64,000 bases of DNA from Siphonodentalium dalli (Eukaryota; Mollusca; Scaphopoda; Gadilida; Siphonodentaliidae), in contig CP136066.1 of assembly GCA_032622095.1 (NCBI GenBank), forward strand, positions 186,222,716-186,286,715, in the 5' to 3' direction. Below the pieces are notes generated by a model, which had not been told where the DNA came from, did no database searches, and saw only the letters and a program-made list of their open reading frames with translations. Every line of letters begins with the position of its first letter. Position 1 is the stretch's first letter. This document shows positions 33,335 through 45,305 of this stretch, piece by piece. A program made the translations under genes and the position numbers.

Positions 33335-33955
33335 GGTATTTGCGCTTAAGCGCAAATATATTGATAGACATATACTTGCGCTTAAGCGCAAATGATTCAT
33401 TTTCACATTTTATATTAACTAATTGCATTTAAGCGTAAATCAGTTACGCTTAATGTAATCATTTACGCTTAAGCATAATTGACTTATGCGTTATCATAAT
33501 ACATTGGAATTATATTAAGAGCAATAATTTCATCGGCTGTCTTACCTTATATGTATATTTGTATAATCTGATGTATGTTAACTTACTGGCATTAGTAATG
33601 TGGTTGCATCCATTTCAGCTTGAGTATGTGGAGTTCAATGGGGGTGTATATGAATTACGGTTAAGCGCAACTCATTTACGCTTAAGTGGATTTCATTTAC
33701 ACTTAAGCGTAATTGAAATGAATTATACTTAAGCAAATACATGTACCTATCTCCAACTGGTTTCCTCAGTCTGAACATTCATCTTAGTATGGGATCTGGG
33801 TGGAGTCCTCACCTATGTTTGAGTAATGTTTTATGGCCTGAGTTAATTTGAGTTTAGAGCAAATCACATGGGAGTCTTTTTTACATTTATTATTTATTTA
33901 CATACAAATATTTGCGCTTAAGCATAAAGCAATTGCGCTTACTTAGTGCAAATAC
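33335..33955. repeat. Cluster of CGCTTAAGCG palindromes
   Basis: About ten sites of the form TTGCGCTTAAGCGCAAAT or TTACGCTTAAGCGTAA, perfect or one-off, are scattered at irregular spacing (for example 33343, 33379, 33430, 33460, 33660, 33678, 33705, 33915). It is not a simple tandem repeat. Related AAGCGCAAAT occurs at 32710. Confidence 0.8.
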
Positions 33956-35109
33956 ACAACACTTCTTTACTTCCATCCAATTTTAACTGTCAATGATTGA
34001 GTCCATCTTATGGTATATTTATTTGGGCCTATATAAACTCAAAAATTGAAGAAAACATAATTCCATATGGATATCTATATCACTATCGCTGTCCCAAACA
34101 AATACGGTCTGTACTAGAATAGTGAATAGCAATTATGACACGCATGTAGCATTGCACAGGTAATTAAACAGTTTGAAATACACATGTAAGACAACTCTTT
34201 CTGCACGAGACTGTACCTGCTGTAGTTCGATCATAAAATCGGTCAACGATCTGCAACGATTACAAATTTCTATAAATAGTAACATTTTCAACTGTTACCG
34301 TTGTTCATTGCTCGATCATGACCACTTTGATTATAATTCTTTCATAACTCGGTCAATGTTCTTCCGTTGGTGATTTCAGGCAATAATTCCTTTTATATCC
34401 CTCCCATTCGAATTGACTATACCGCTTGTTTTTCGTTTTATTAAGCTGATGTTACGCTATTCCAGCAAACGGCCTCCCTCCACGGAAGCTATTTTCTGAG
34501 AACGAAAGCCGACTCAATCCCGACCAAGTCGGAAGTGTTCGGGTGTTTCCGCGACTGCACACGACAACTCGTTTGTGTATTTATTTCGCGTTTACAGTGG
34601 AATTATTCGTCCCGATTGAGGGAAAGTAAATAGTTAGTTACGTGGCCGTATAATTAGTACAAACTGATATCTGGTTAGGGCATTTCGTGTATGGGGGTTA
34701 TTTTATTCAGTCTTTCCACAGAATAACGCAGGGAACTCAATTGTGAGGTTCAATTTACGTTTCACATCACTTTAACATGAAAGTTAGATTATTATTTACC
34801 ATTATGACCATAAGGTGTCACTCTTTCTGATATATATAAAGCTTCAGGTATTGATTTGTTTGGTAAAATTTTGTCTACATATATAGCGACATTAGCACAT
34901 TGGTTAGTTTCGGCTGGAAATTTGAAAGCATCCAGACTACAATTCCTGCCACCAACCCTGGGCGTAACTCCTGTCATTCAAATGGTAACGGGACATACTT
35001 GTACTAAAACTAGCATCTTACTGTCCCAATATCTTAGCTGGCTTTAGTACGAGCAGACTTGGGACTACATTCAAATGAGTGGGGGAAATACTGTTTTCAT
35101 TCTACTTGT
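33956..35109. other. Intergenic, no gene recognised
   Basis: Short open frames near 34173 and 34856 carry no family motif. No RNA gene seen. Confidence 0.5.
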
Positions 35110-36020
35110 TTATGTTTTTAGCTCCACATGACAAAGTCAAGTTTGAGCTATTGCCATGGGTTGGCATCTGAACAACAATTTCCTTTAGCAAATTCTACAT
35201 GCTATATCTCATCGTCGCCAAAACTCGTATGGATGTTTGGGTGACCTTGATTTTTTGCAAAATTAAAAAAAACGAAACATTGCAGCCATCTTTTATTTGA
35301 ATCCATCAGCACACTCAGAAGCCCGCATTTAGGTTTCAAAATTTACAGACATGTTTAGGATCACCTCGAGATGGGAGCTATTGAATGAATTTGAATTAAA
35401 CATGGCCACTGGCAGCCATCTTTGATTTTACTCTTTGCATGGCTAAATCCTTTGGAACACCTTACTGACCACATCCCTCATCAAATTCGCCAAACATGGA
35501 TCTTTGGGGTGACCACTTGGGCTCCCATCAATTTCTTCCATCTTGAAATATTATTCCTTGCATGACAATCCTTTAGCACACCCTCGTCCAAACATCACCA
35601 AATATATGGATCTTCGGGGGAACTGTTCTAGATGGGAGCCATAATTTTTTTCCTGCAGGGCTACATACCTCATCCGATCATCAATAAATTGCGTATGGAT
35701 CTTCGGGGTGACTGCTAGATGGGAGAAACTGTAGCCCGCATTTATCGGAGAAATGTTTTTGAAAATTTACAGGCATGTTTATGATCACCTAGATTGGATT
35801 TGAACGATTTTCCATTAAAAACATCCAACGATTACTGCCGGCAGACATCTTGGATTTTACCCTTTGCATGACTAAATACTTCGGCATGCCCTTCAGTTAA
35901 CATTTTTCATCCAATGGGTCCCAAAACTTTGTATGGCTCTTCAGGTTAAACTTGCCACGTACATGTACCTTGTCGATCCATTGACTGTAATGTACGACAT
36001 TCTCCCCCTCTCCAAGTTGA
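35110..36020 (+). repeat. HINE-like dispersed repeat with degenerate internal units
   Basis: Starts TTTAGCTCCACATGACAAAG and GAGCTATTGCCATGGGTTGG; ends TCCAAGTTGAGCTACTAGTC. Within it a roughly 100-190 bp unit recurs imperfectly (GGATCTTCGGGG, ACAGGCATGTTTA/ACAGACATGTTTA, CATCTTTGATTTTAC). Several animal genomes carry elements with the same GAGCTATTGCCATGG end (from memory). Confidence 0.6.
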
Positions 36021-36439
36021 GCTACTAGTCTAGTCGTAATTCTCAGAAAAGACATTTCTAGAAGCATTTCCGCGGAAAAGTGTCAAACCAACTTTTTTAC
36101 CATAATTCGAAGGTGCCGAACACGAATAGACTGCCTGTCGCCCGATTGGATGAAAAATAGGGTTCAATAAAAGGCTTTTAAAATCTTCGTGTTTTCTTCG
36201 CTGGAGGGTTGTTGATACGGCACCGTACAACGTCTTATGAAATCACGTAACTGGCCTTGAACATACTCAAACTTGTATACTCCTCGCGGAACGTTCAAAG
36301 CCCCGTTGTATCATGATACTATCATCACAGTAATAATTCTGAAACATTAACATCATATTAATCATGTACCTACGGTAAGACATTGCTGTTTTGTATATTT
36401 ATCGACGATTCTCGTAAGAATTCTCTTATAGTCCGGGAG

Positions 36440-36735
36440 CCAATAGGGGTACCCTTGCACCCGCCCCATGGGACTTAACTTCACCCCACTCATTTTGTTC
36501 CTTATTATGTCCTTCAACTTTTAAGCAATGTTAATAAGAACAAAAAATGGCCGTGTAGACTTCAGACAAGACGGCGTCCATCCTGGCCGCCATTTTTCAG
36601 ATAAGACCCCAAGTCAGTTTTATGCAAATTATAGCGGGAAAATCTAGTAAAATGTATACAAATGTATATATTTTCGTGAAGCTAAGACATAATGACACTT
36701 TTTTTGGCGGAAAATTGAAACTCACCCTCCAAGAT
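36440..36735. repeat. Dispersed repeat with AAGATGGCCGCC
   Basis: Shares ACTTCACCCCACT, AAAATGGCCG and GATGGCCGCC with 5590-5910. No coding. Confidence 0.55.
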
Positions 36736-36785
36736 GGCCGCCAAACTGGTTGAGTAATATGACTTTATTTTGTGTTTTGTATATT

Positions 36786-37320
36786 AACTGATCATTGGAG
36801 CGGCGTGTATGAATACAGTATACAGTTAGTTGCTGAATTGTCATGTGTGAGGTGTATATGCAAGTACGGAACGTATAAGTGGTCGTGTGTGTTTTGGTAT
36901 TCGTATATCTGGAAGGGCTCACCATTGGTGAGGTGTATATGTATACCTGGATTGACACTATGGTCATGGGTATGGCGAATAGGTATACCTGTAGTGGCTG
37001 CATGGTCCATAGTGAGATGCATATGTATGCACTGAGTGAATGTATGATCGTGAATGTGGTGCATATGTATACATAGAGTGACTATATGGTCAGGTGTAGG
37101 AGTACACCTGGTGTTCATGCATGGTGAATCGTGGCTGTATCGTCATTTGTGGTATGTACGGGTATAACCAATTATGGCTGTATGGTCAGGTGTACGTGTA
37201 TAAAGTGGGTGACTATATTGTCATTCGTGTGGTGTTTATGTACATATGGAGTGACTGAGGTGGTGGGTGGGTTGTACATGTGTACATTGGGTGGCTGTCG
37301 CTTTCCACAATAACTCAAGG
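36786..37320 (-). repeat. Degenerate ~60-bp minisatellite, inverted block
   Basis: Units of about 55-65 bp read GAGGTGTATATG, then a varied middle, then GAGTGACTATATGGTC. They are the reverse complement of the units in 37420-38530. The open frames on both strands are artefacts of the repeat. Confidence 0.85.
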
Positions 37321-37419
37321 ATATGTTAATCAATAGAGAGGTCATGTCAGAGAGTTCTCCATCTTGATGGTGTTTATGTACATGGGGGGAAACGTTAAAC
37401 GTGGAAAGCGTTAGCCACA

Positions 37420-38530
37420 CATTATCACACAGTCATTCCATATATACATAAACACCACAGACACAACAATATAGTGACCCAATGTTTATACTTACACCTG
37501 ACCCATTACCACGGATGACCATACATCCATGAGTCACAATGGAGGCCCACCGGGTATACTCCTAAACATGACCCAAAGCCATATAGTCACTCCGTGTATA
37601 CCCATGCATTCACCTCACGATTGGCCATACGGTAATCCCCTGTATACCTATTATCCACACATATGGTCAAATAGACATTCGATATATACATCAACACCAC
37701 AGCAATGACCATAGTCACTCCAGGTATACATATGCACCTCACCAATGGCCATATAGCCACTCGCTTCATACACATACCCTCACCCATGCCATCTGGTATA
37801 CTCCTTCACCTTACATATGTCCATATAGTCACCCCCGTGTGTACCTATTCAAAACATTCATACATCATCATGGTCAATCCTTGTATACATATTCACCTCA
37901 CCATTGGCCATGTATCCCTATGTGTCGCACCATAGCCGAATAGCGACACAATATATACTAATACACCCCAGCTATGTCAGAAAAGTCACTCCATGTATGC
38001 ATATGCACATCACCCATGGCCATATAGCCACTCGCTATAGACGCATACCCCTCGCCCATGACCATATAGCAACACGTGTGTATACCCGTATAACCTACAC
38101 ATGACCATACCGCCACGAGTCACCAAGCAGGAACACCAGGTATACGCATACACCTGACACATGACCATTTAGTCACTCCCTGTATATATTTTCATTACAT
38201 TTATGACCATACAGTCACTACATGTATACCTATTCGACACACACATAGTCATATAACCACTCGATATATACATATGCAGCCCACCCTAGACCATAGAGTC
38301 ACTCCATGTATACATATACACCTCACCAACGGCCATTCAGCCCTTCCAGATATACAAAAAACCTGCACACATGACCACTCATACCTTCCATATACACCTC
38401 ACACATGACAATTCAGCAACTCACTGTATAAGCATACACGCCATCCATGATCATACAGCTAATCCCTATACACCCACCAATGATAATACATCCACGAGAT
38501 ATATAAATATATACCACAAGGACACTCCCT
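37420..38530 (+). repeat. Degenerate ~60-bp minisatellite, direct block
   Basis: Roughly eighteen diverged units of the type CACCTCACCCATGGCCATATAGTCACTCCATGTATACATATG (consensus described in parts: CACCTCAC, ATGACCATATAGTCACTC, GTATACATAT). It is the mirror of 36786-37320 across a 100-base junction at 37320-37420. Confidence 0.87.
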
Positions 38531-39439
38531 ATATACCCACACGCTTAGAGCCCGAAGCCGCCATCGCACGCCGCCGCCGCCGCCAGCCACATTGGCCACA
38601 AGCCGCCGGCAGCCATATTATTTCTAACGCCAGCCACATTAAAAAATCTCCGCCGCCGGAATTGTAAAATGGCTGAGCCGTGTGCATGGGCTTATATGTC
38701 AAGCACAACTGTTCTGTGAATCGCAAAGAACTAAACCGCATTGCCTAATATTGGCATACTCGCATGGACACGGCATGGTTGTTATATTATCAGAACACAT
38801 GGCCCCTTACTGTGGAATAGACTATCCCATTGCATGCTTTCATATAACTGAATGGGCGCATCCATTCGGTTTTGAAAGGGTTAAAATATAAATTATTTAT
38901 ATCGACAACACCCAGTCTCAGACATCACTGGCATTTGTCCATATATACACATAAGAATAGAAAATAGTTCGAAATATTATATATCATTACTATCGGGTTC
39001 ATCATTCAATGATAGATGCATATATCACAAGATGGCAGTGATGATAGCAGTCTGAAGTCGACAGAAGTCCCAATGTAACTACTCATACCGATTAGATGGG
39101 AAACTACATAGTATATCCATGCCAGTCGTTCGTGAATTTTCGCCATAATGGAAAAGCCCAACATCAAACGATAATGATTACGTGTGATCTGGAATTCTAC
39201 GGGTTCACAACAAACGCTAAAAAAAACGGCGTCTATAACCGGTAACAGGGGATTTCCCGGGATTAGGAACATTTCGGAAACGAAAATACGCTGAATGATA
39301 ACATCTCAGCCGGCTGAGCCGCCATATTTCGTCAGCCACGAACGTCGTGACTGAGCCGGCTTAGCTAGCTAACCAGCCACGAAAATCGGTTGAGCCATCC
39401 ATGAAAACTATTTGTCGTGGCTTCGGGGTCTACACACGC
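38531..39439. other. Non-repeat insert between minisatellite blocks
   Basis: It opens with a CCGCCG-rich patch (38560-38665: GCCGCCGCCGCCGCCAGCCA) and closes with a GAGCCGGCTTAGC patch (39310-39410). No gene seen. It separates two blocks of the same minisatellite and so probably inserted into one array. Confidence 0.55.
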
Positions 39440-39935
39440 TCGATAATGTCCACCCAGCTTACTCCATGTATGCATATACACTTCAATCGTGACCGTACAG
39501 TCATTCCATGTATATCTATACACATTACCCGTAACAATAAAATAACTCCCTATGTATCCACACACCCCATTCATGATCATACAGACAACACATGTACATC
39601 CCACCCATGACCTTACAGTCACTCCATATATATATATATAATCAACACATAGATGACCATGTAACTATATTCATACACCACATCAATGTCCATAGAGGCA
39701 CATCGGGTGCACCCGTACTGGAAATACACAACCACACAACATAGTCACTACATTCAAACCGATTCACCTCACACATGACCATGACCTCTCACTGTATACC
39801 TATACATCTTACAATGGACAACCCACACGTAACCATATAGTCACTCCTTGTATGCCTATTCACATCATTGATGACATACAATAATTCCCTGTATACCTAT
39901 TCACCTCAACTATGATCATAGAGTAACTCGCCGAC
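39440..39935 (+). repeat. Degenerate ~60-bp minisatellite, third block
   Basis: Same units and orientation as 37420-38530 (CATACAGTCACTCCATGTAT, ACACCCCATTCATGATCATA). Confidence 0.82.
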
Positions 39936-40980
39936 TACCATCTTGGCGTCCACCCTGCATCCAGTTGATATTTTTTGTTACCATAATGGACCAGAATAGC
40001 CACAGATTATGGTTCATCTCGGTTCCGTCTCAACGTTCTGCCCATTTCCATTCAATAATATGGCCAGAATCACAAAAGAGGTTCTCGGCAAAATTCCATA
40101 CTTTAAAATGAATTTGTCATGCCCCATATGGAACTGTGACAACCAGAATAGAACATATGGTTGTCAGTTAATTAACTAACACGTATAATAACCAAGTGAG
40201 TCACAATTTACTACCTTTTCGGATAACACGGAGAATAGTGTTCAGGATATATGTAAATTTTTTTTTTTACAAATTTGGTTTCCATCTTGAGCAATTTGGT
40301 CTATAGATACCGTAGTGTGACACATTTAAGATAGACGAAAACAATAAACACATTTGAATCCAGAGACAGTTACATTTTACCAATGATAGTTGCATTTTAC
40401 TTGAAAAAATGGTCTATACCTGAAAAGTTAATTTTTGCCGATATTTATGTAAAGTATTTGAGAGAAAAGTCCAATATTTTTGGTGATGTCAGTGGTAACA
40501 ATAGTAACAATTAACCATGGTGCATCAGATATGTTAGTATTCAATGTATAGGAGGCAGAATAGCCAATTTTATACATCAACCACAACTTGTAAGCGATTG
40601 CAGGATACGCTGGGGCAATATTTACCATTTTCCATATTTTGGCGGCCATTTTGAGCCAAAGTAAGAATGTTGGTTCCAATGAGTTGGAATATTCATAGGT
40701 AATGATATGCCTCACTTACGTTACAAATTTCTGTTCATTTCTTGTTGAAATATGACTAAAATCCCAATTGTGATTTTTTTTTGGTGAAATATTATACCAT
40801 GTTCCAATAATTGCATATTTAATTTAATAATAATTTATTAAACAAAACCAACACATCTATTTTTTCTTTTAAGGAACTCAGTGCCCTCAATATGTATCGA
40901 TCACACACATCACAAAATGGACCATAAATACATGATATTTGGTTGTCACGATGGAGAATCACGTGGTTTTAAATTGATGA
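39936..40980. other. Intergenic, no gene recognised
   Basis: No supported feature. A TTTTGGCGGCCATTTTGAG phrase near 40640 echoes the dispersed GGCCGCC repeat. Confidence 0.45.
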
Positions 40981-40984
40981 GTAT

Positions 40985-41405
40985 CATGCATTCAAAATGG
41001 CCGAGGCGATCTAAAACGTATCCAGAAATGAAGAAAAATGTTATAATCTAGGATAATGATATATACATAGTATTTTGCAGCTACGAGCATATACTAGACT
41101 ATTTTTCAAACAAGCTGATACCTCATTTGTGTCCAAACTCAGTTGTTTGCTCTGCCATTCTGACCAAAGTTGTCAGTCGAAGGGATTATCCTGGAGACAT
41201 GGACTTGTGTATTCCATGAACCTCCGACTGGCAACTTTGGTCAGAATGTTATAGAAAACTGCTGAGTATTTCCGAACAAATAAGGTATCAATTTGTTTTC
41301 AAAATTAACTACCATATGCGCGTAACAGTCAAAATGCTATGTTTTGTGTAGGTTCCTCATATAAGATGTTATTGTCCATTTGCACATTTTGAATGCGTGG
41401 TACTC
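40985..41405. mobile_element. Large imperfect inverted repeat (MITE-like)
   Basis: Outer arms GCATTCAAAATGG / ATTTTGAATGC and inner arms CATTCTGACCAAAGTTGTCA / TGGCAACTTTGGTCAGAATG pair around a loop near 41200. Intermediate stretches (GATACCTCATTTGT / AAATAAGGTATC) also pair. Confidence 0.75.
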
Positions 41406-41474
41406 TAGAACAACTAGTGTGGCTGTGCATTATTGAAGAATTTCGAAGAAATGTGCAACCCTGCAAATAGTGTG

Positions 41475-41690
41475 TCAGTCATTTGCAGAATGAAGTCCTC
41501 GGAGGGTGAATTTAATGTTATCCCGCACAGTGGACTAGTGTCACCAAATTCACCCTCTGGGGACCTCATTCTGTTGAGGCCTCAGCAGAATGAGGTCCCC
41601 AGAGGGTGAATTTGGTGATGCCAGCCCACCATGCGGGATAGCATCACTAAATCCACACTCTGGGGACCTCATTCTGCAAATGACAAGACA
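41475..41690. mobile_element. Two adjacent GAGGTCCCC palindromic MITEs
   Basis: Two hairpins, 41481-41577 and 41582-41684, sit head to tail, joined by TTGAGGCCTCAG. Both have the GAATTTGGTGATGC / GCATCACTAAATTC interior. The surrounding sequence (ATTTGCAG, CTGCAAAT) extends the symmetry. Confidence 0.82.
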
Positions 41691-42390
41691 TCATTTGCAG
41701 GGTTGAGTGACAACAGCAACCCCTTATCATAAGCAAGCATCACTGGGTAATTCACAAACCGTGGTGATATGGTCTGGCTTCAAAATGCAGTAAATGTATT
41801 CACAAAAGTGTCACAGAATGCACATGTAGCACATGAAAATACCTTGAAGACTAAAAGCCCACTTAATTTACGATTCACCAGATCACATTATATGCAACAC
41901 ATTTCATATCATATACCATTTGAAAGAGGAGGCTCCAAAACATTGTATTATCAACTGATCCAGTCAAATAAACTGGGAACATGTTTTTGTCGAGCTACCG
42001 GGGTGTGTTCTCTGCTTAATTTTAATCTGGACTGTACTGTAAAGTCTATTATTCTCAATGGAAGGGAAAAAACACTATCTCTTAGTTTGAATTCTGATGC
42101 ATTCTGGGTTAACAATGGGGGAAGTCTTTGAATGAATCTGAGTATCTCTATCACTTGGTTGACACTCCCTAGGCCACATCTGTTCCGTATTCTGGTGGAA
42201 TATATATATTGTTTTGGTTCCTCTTCCAAATGGTATATAATATGGAATATGTTGTCTATAATGTGATCTGGGCATTCAAAAAGTAGGTGGGCATTTAAAT
42301 ATATGAAAAACATAAATAGAACAGGGTGAGATGGATAATAGAACAGGGCGAGATGGATAAATTCATTGTTGTGTCTTGCTTCCCTGCAGT

Positions 42391-42462
42391 TTCTTTGAAA
42401 AGCGGATGATAATCTTATCAGATTTGATCTGATTTGATCTGATTGTCCGCTTTTCAAAGAGA
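42391..42462. repeat. Short perfect hairpin
   Basis: TCTTTGAAAAGCGGA pairs with TCCGCTTTTCAAAGA across an AT-rich loop containing TGATCTGATTTGATCTGA. Function unknown; no T-run suggestive of a Pol III terminator follows. Confidence 0.65.
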
Positions 42463-42491
42463 CTGGCTTCTCTGGTAACTTGTTTCAGTTA

Positions 42492-42619
42492 CAGTAATGC
42501 CCTAAATAATCAGTGAGAGCTTTCCAATGAATGGCAACAAGCAATATTTCAGACTAAATCCTGAAAAATTACCCATAATTCTGCTGTGGTTAAGGAGTCG
42601 ATTATTTAGGGCATTACTG
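42492..42619. mobile_element. Palindromic MITE, CAGTAATGCCC family (deleted)
   Basis: CAGTAATGCCCTAAATAATC at the left and TTATTTAGGGCATTACTG at the right, with most of the left arm deleted so that the right arm dominates. Confidence 0.85.
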
Positions 42620-42711
42620 AATTCTTAAAATGTATCGTGATCAGTGATGTGCCCAATCAATGTCCATTTTGTGGGAGGGGAATCCACATGATTTTGGTCT
42701 TAGTAATGGAT

Positions 42712-43072
42712 TAAATGCTTAAAGCAGATAAACATGATTTTGGTTTCAGCTATGTACATGTACTTAAAGCAGATAAACATGATTTTGGTTTCAGCTATGT
42801 ACATGTACTTAAAGCAGATAAACATGATTTTGGTTTCAGCTATGTACATGTACTTAAAGCAGATAAACATGATTTTGGTTTCAGCTATGTACATGTACTT
42901 AAAGCAGATAAACATGATTTTGGTTTCAGCTATGTACATGTACTTAAAGCAGATAAACATGATTTTGGTTTCAGCTATGTACATGTACTTAAAGCAGAGA
43001 ACCATGAGTTTAGGTTCAGCTATGTACATGTACTTAAAGCAGATAAACATGATTTTGGTCTTAGCATGAGCT
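42712..43072. repeat. 45-bp minisatellite, about 8 copies
   Basis: Unit AAAGCAGATAAACATGATTT plus TGGTTTCAGCTATGTACATG plus TACTT, nearly perfect in the first six copies and diverging at the 3' end. Because 45 is a multiple of three, all frames without a stop stay open on both strands; the long open frames are by-products. Confidence 0.92.
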
Positions 43073-43416
43073 ATGGACATAAAGCTGAGAAACACAATTC
43101 TGGTTTTGGTGGACATTTCACAATGAACGAAGTTTCCAATTTTGGTTATATATTATTGCCTGCTCTTCTGCAAAGGATAACAACGGAAGTACCAGAGAAA
43201 ATCAATACACAATAACTCGTGTGATAATTATTTTCTAAGGGAAAATTCATCAATAACTTCGTCCAAACATTGTGAAAAATTTGGCATCTCGTGAACATTT
43301 TGGGTGCACACATTTTGTTCCTGGTTTGAGCTCTGCTGGTTGTTTGAATGGTATACACAGTCCTTTAGCACCCATCGCAGGAGCGCCTTCCTCCACAACT
43401 ACATCCCTGAAAATAA

Positions 43417-43499
43417 TCAAATACATAATGAATACAAGTTATCAAAATACATAATGAATACAAGTTATCAAAATACATAATGAATACAAGTTATCAAAA
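43417..43499. repeat. 26-bp tandem repeat, three copies
   Basis: AAAATACATAATGAATACAA plus GTTATC repeated three times without change. Confidence 0.9.
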
Positions 43500-43599
43500 G
43501 TTTGAGAGGTGATGAGGTAACCAAAGGGCGAAATTAGTGAAGCTATCCCACATGGTGCATTAGCATCACCAAATTCACCCTCCAGGAACCTCATTCTGC

Positions 43600-44340
43600 T
43601 TAGGACAACAGCTATGGGAGCCCTAGGATCAAATTGAAGTTCCCCAGTTGAAGTTGAAGAATGAGCGATTCCCAGATTGTGAATTTGGTTATGCAGATAT
43701 TAAAGATTAATATCTCAATGTATATCCATCTCATATAACCAAGTTTGGAAGGGAAATTTCCAGTGAATGTAACTGTGCACAAGCTTTCACCTGTAGGTAA
43801 CCTGAACATCCAGGGGAACAAACTACAGATCACCTGAGCACAAAAATAACAAGGGGTGTGCATCGGAAGATGGCACTCATCAAGTTTTTTTGCCCGAAAG
43901 AGTGGATCTGTCACATAATTTTACTGGTGGCTTTTTTAGAAATTAAAAATTTGATTCTGGGACCAGTCATTGAATCAAATTTGCTTCCAACTATTTGACC
44001 AGAATAATAAGTCGAAAAAGGGGCATAACTCCATAAGAAATTGTCGGACCGAACCCAAATTCGACCTTGACCTGTATTTTCATGTGATTAATGCACATAC
44101 TAAATTTGAAAGCTATTGGAAAGTCATAACTTGAATTATCATCTGGACAACAAAATAATTTAAAAAAAATTGTCGAAAAGGGGCATAACTCTGCCAGAAA
44201 TGGTCGGACCAGGCCAAATTTGAATTTGATTGGGACTTTCGCATAACAAGTTTCATCAAAGTTATCATTTAACAAACATTTTGGATCATTTTTTTTTACC
44301 GAACAATTTTAAATGTGCAGGCCCGCATGATTTTAAAGTA
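43600..44340. other. No gene recognised
   Basis: Two related segments (43990-44110 and 44165-44280) share GTCGAAAAAGGGGCATAACT or GTCGAAAAGGGGCATAACTC and AAATTGTCGGACC or AAATGGTCGGACC, a diverged tandem unit of about 160 bp. No coding. Confidence 0.55.
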
Positions 44341-44598
44341 TAAGGCCATATAAACTTAGGCCATACACACTTAATAGTTCGTTTCTCAGGGATCGCCGCG
44401 TCCCCCAAAAACCTGCGCCTCCCCCTTATTTATTGGCACCTATAAAATCATAAATATATAAATACCGCATGTCCCGAACCGCCCCAGACCGATAACTTCG
44501 TCTTGAAACTTTACGCAAACTGCAAATCTATCCGGACTTTACATTCACAAACAAGGGCGGATAATTCTGACGAACTTCCTGTTTAAAATAATAACAAA

Positions 44599-44820
44599 AT
44601 GGCGACTTTGGTGAACATTTGTATCGTGCAGAATGCGTCGGAAGGCAAATGGACAATTATATCAGACAACAGATCAAAAACTGTTACTCAAATGGCTGAT
44701 GATTTCATGTCCACGAAAGACATTGACGATGATTTTGACCTGGTTGTTTCAAAAACGAAAACGGGGGACTTTGACACAGTTGCAGGAGAGATCATGATCA
44801 TCAATCATCATGTTTTCTGA
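44599..44820 (+). CDS. Palindrome ORF 1a (left arm), unknown protein
   Basis: The 73-codon frame starts MATLVNICIVQNASEGKWTI and is acidic in the middle (STKDIDDDFDLVV). It ends at a stop within HHVF-TGA, where a second frame (MFSEVTQFFGR..) overlaps by about ten bases. I do not recognise a family. The same break exists in both arms, so it predates the duplication. An element-encoded accessory protein is a guess. Confidence 0.5.
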   Translation: MATLVNICIVQNASEGKWTIISDNRSKTVTQMADDFMSTKDIDDDFDLVVSKTKTGDFDTVAGEIMIINHHVF

Positions 44821-44857
44821 AGTCACGCAATTTTTCGGACGATAATTTCAAATTCGA

Positions 44858-45145
44858 GTGACCAAAGAAGATGTACCAGAGAATAAATCGGGAGAAGTAG
44901 TTGATGTATTCTCGGTGCTGATGACAAGTTGCAAGGAGGTGGTGTTGCCCAGTAAGACAAATGTGAAAAACAAACGTAACAAATTGTGCAATTCATTCAT
45001 TGACTGGTTGAAAACAAAGTGGGCTTCCGAAAGGTTAGCGTTGACAGTGTGGGTCGGCAATATGTGGCTATTGTATGTAATGCACTCTGGTTTGTGGATC
45101 AGCACTATTCCAAACTTCAAGATTTTTATGAAAGTCTGTGATTAA
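44858..45145 (+). pseudogene. Palindrome ORF 1b (left arm)
   Basis: Continuation in a different frame: TKEDVPENKSGEVVDVFSV and RNKLCNSFIDWLKTKWASER. In the right arm the equivalent begins further upstream as MFSEVTQFFGRYFQIR; in this arm a T-to-A change makes a stop at that Tyr. Family unknown. Confidence 0.45.
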
Positions 45146-45200
45146 TTAGAAAATAAACCTTTTATTTCATAAATTATTGTTGTGATTTAATATTATCAAT

Positions 45201-45305
45201 TCATGTGTAGTCCAGTGGAACTCCTTCCAATAAAGCTTGATCTGGCTGGTGGTCACCCTGAGTTACATCAAATTTCACCGATGTAGTTTCCACATCTTCT
45301 GCCAT
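45201..45305 (-). CDS. Small convergent ORF (left arm), 34 aa
   Basis: Encodes MAEDVETTSVKFDVTQGDHQ and PDQALLEGVPLDYT. It lies tail to tail with ORF 1b and is identical in the other arm. Acidic, no recognised domain. It may be the first exon of a longer element gene. Confidence 0.4.
   Translation of the reverse strand: MAEDVETTSVKFDVTQGDHQPDQALLEGVPLDYT

Noticed and set aside
36722-38104. His/Thr- or Val/Cys-rich frames near 37 kb
   Set aside because: Translation of a degenerate ~60-bp minisatellite; no gene signals.
41769-42457. Open frames of 120 and 168 codons around 42 kb
   Set aside because: They overlap on opposite strands, lack recognisable motifs, and the minus frame runs into a hairpin and repeat sequence.
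42712-43072. Possible CRISPR-like array
   Set aside because: Units are contiguous with no unique spacers, and the DNA is clearly animal nuclear sequence.
42715-43215. Long open frames of 166 and 138 codons on both strands
   Set aside because: They come from a 45-bp tandem repeat whose period is a multiple of three; no start context, domain or splice evidence.
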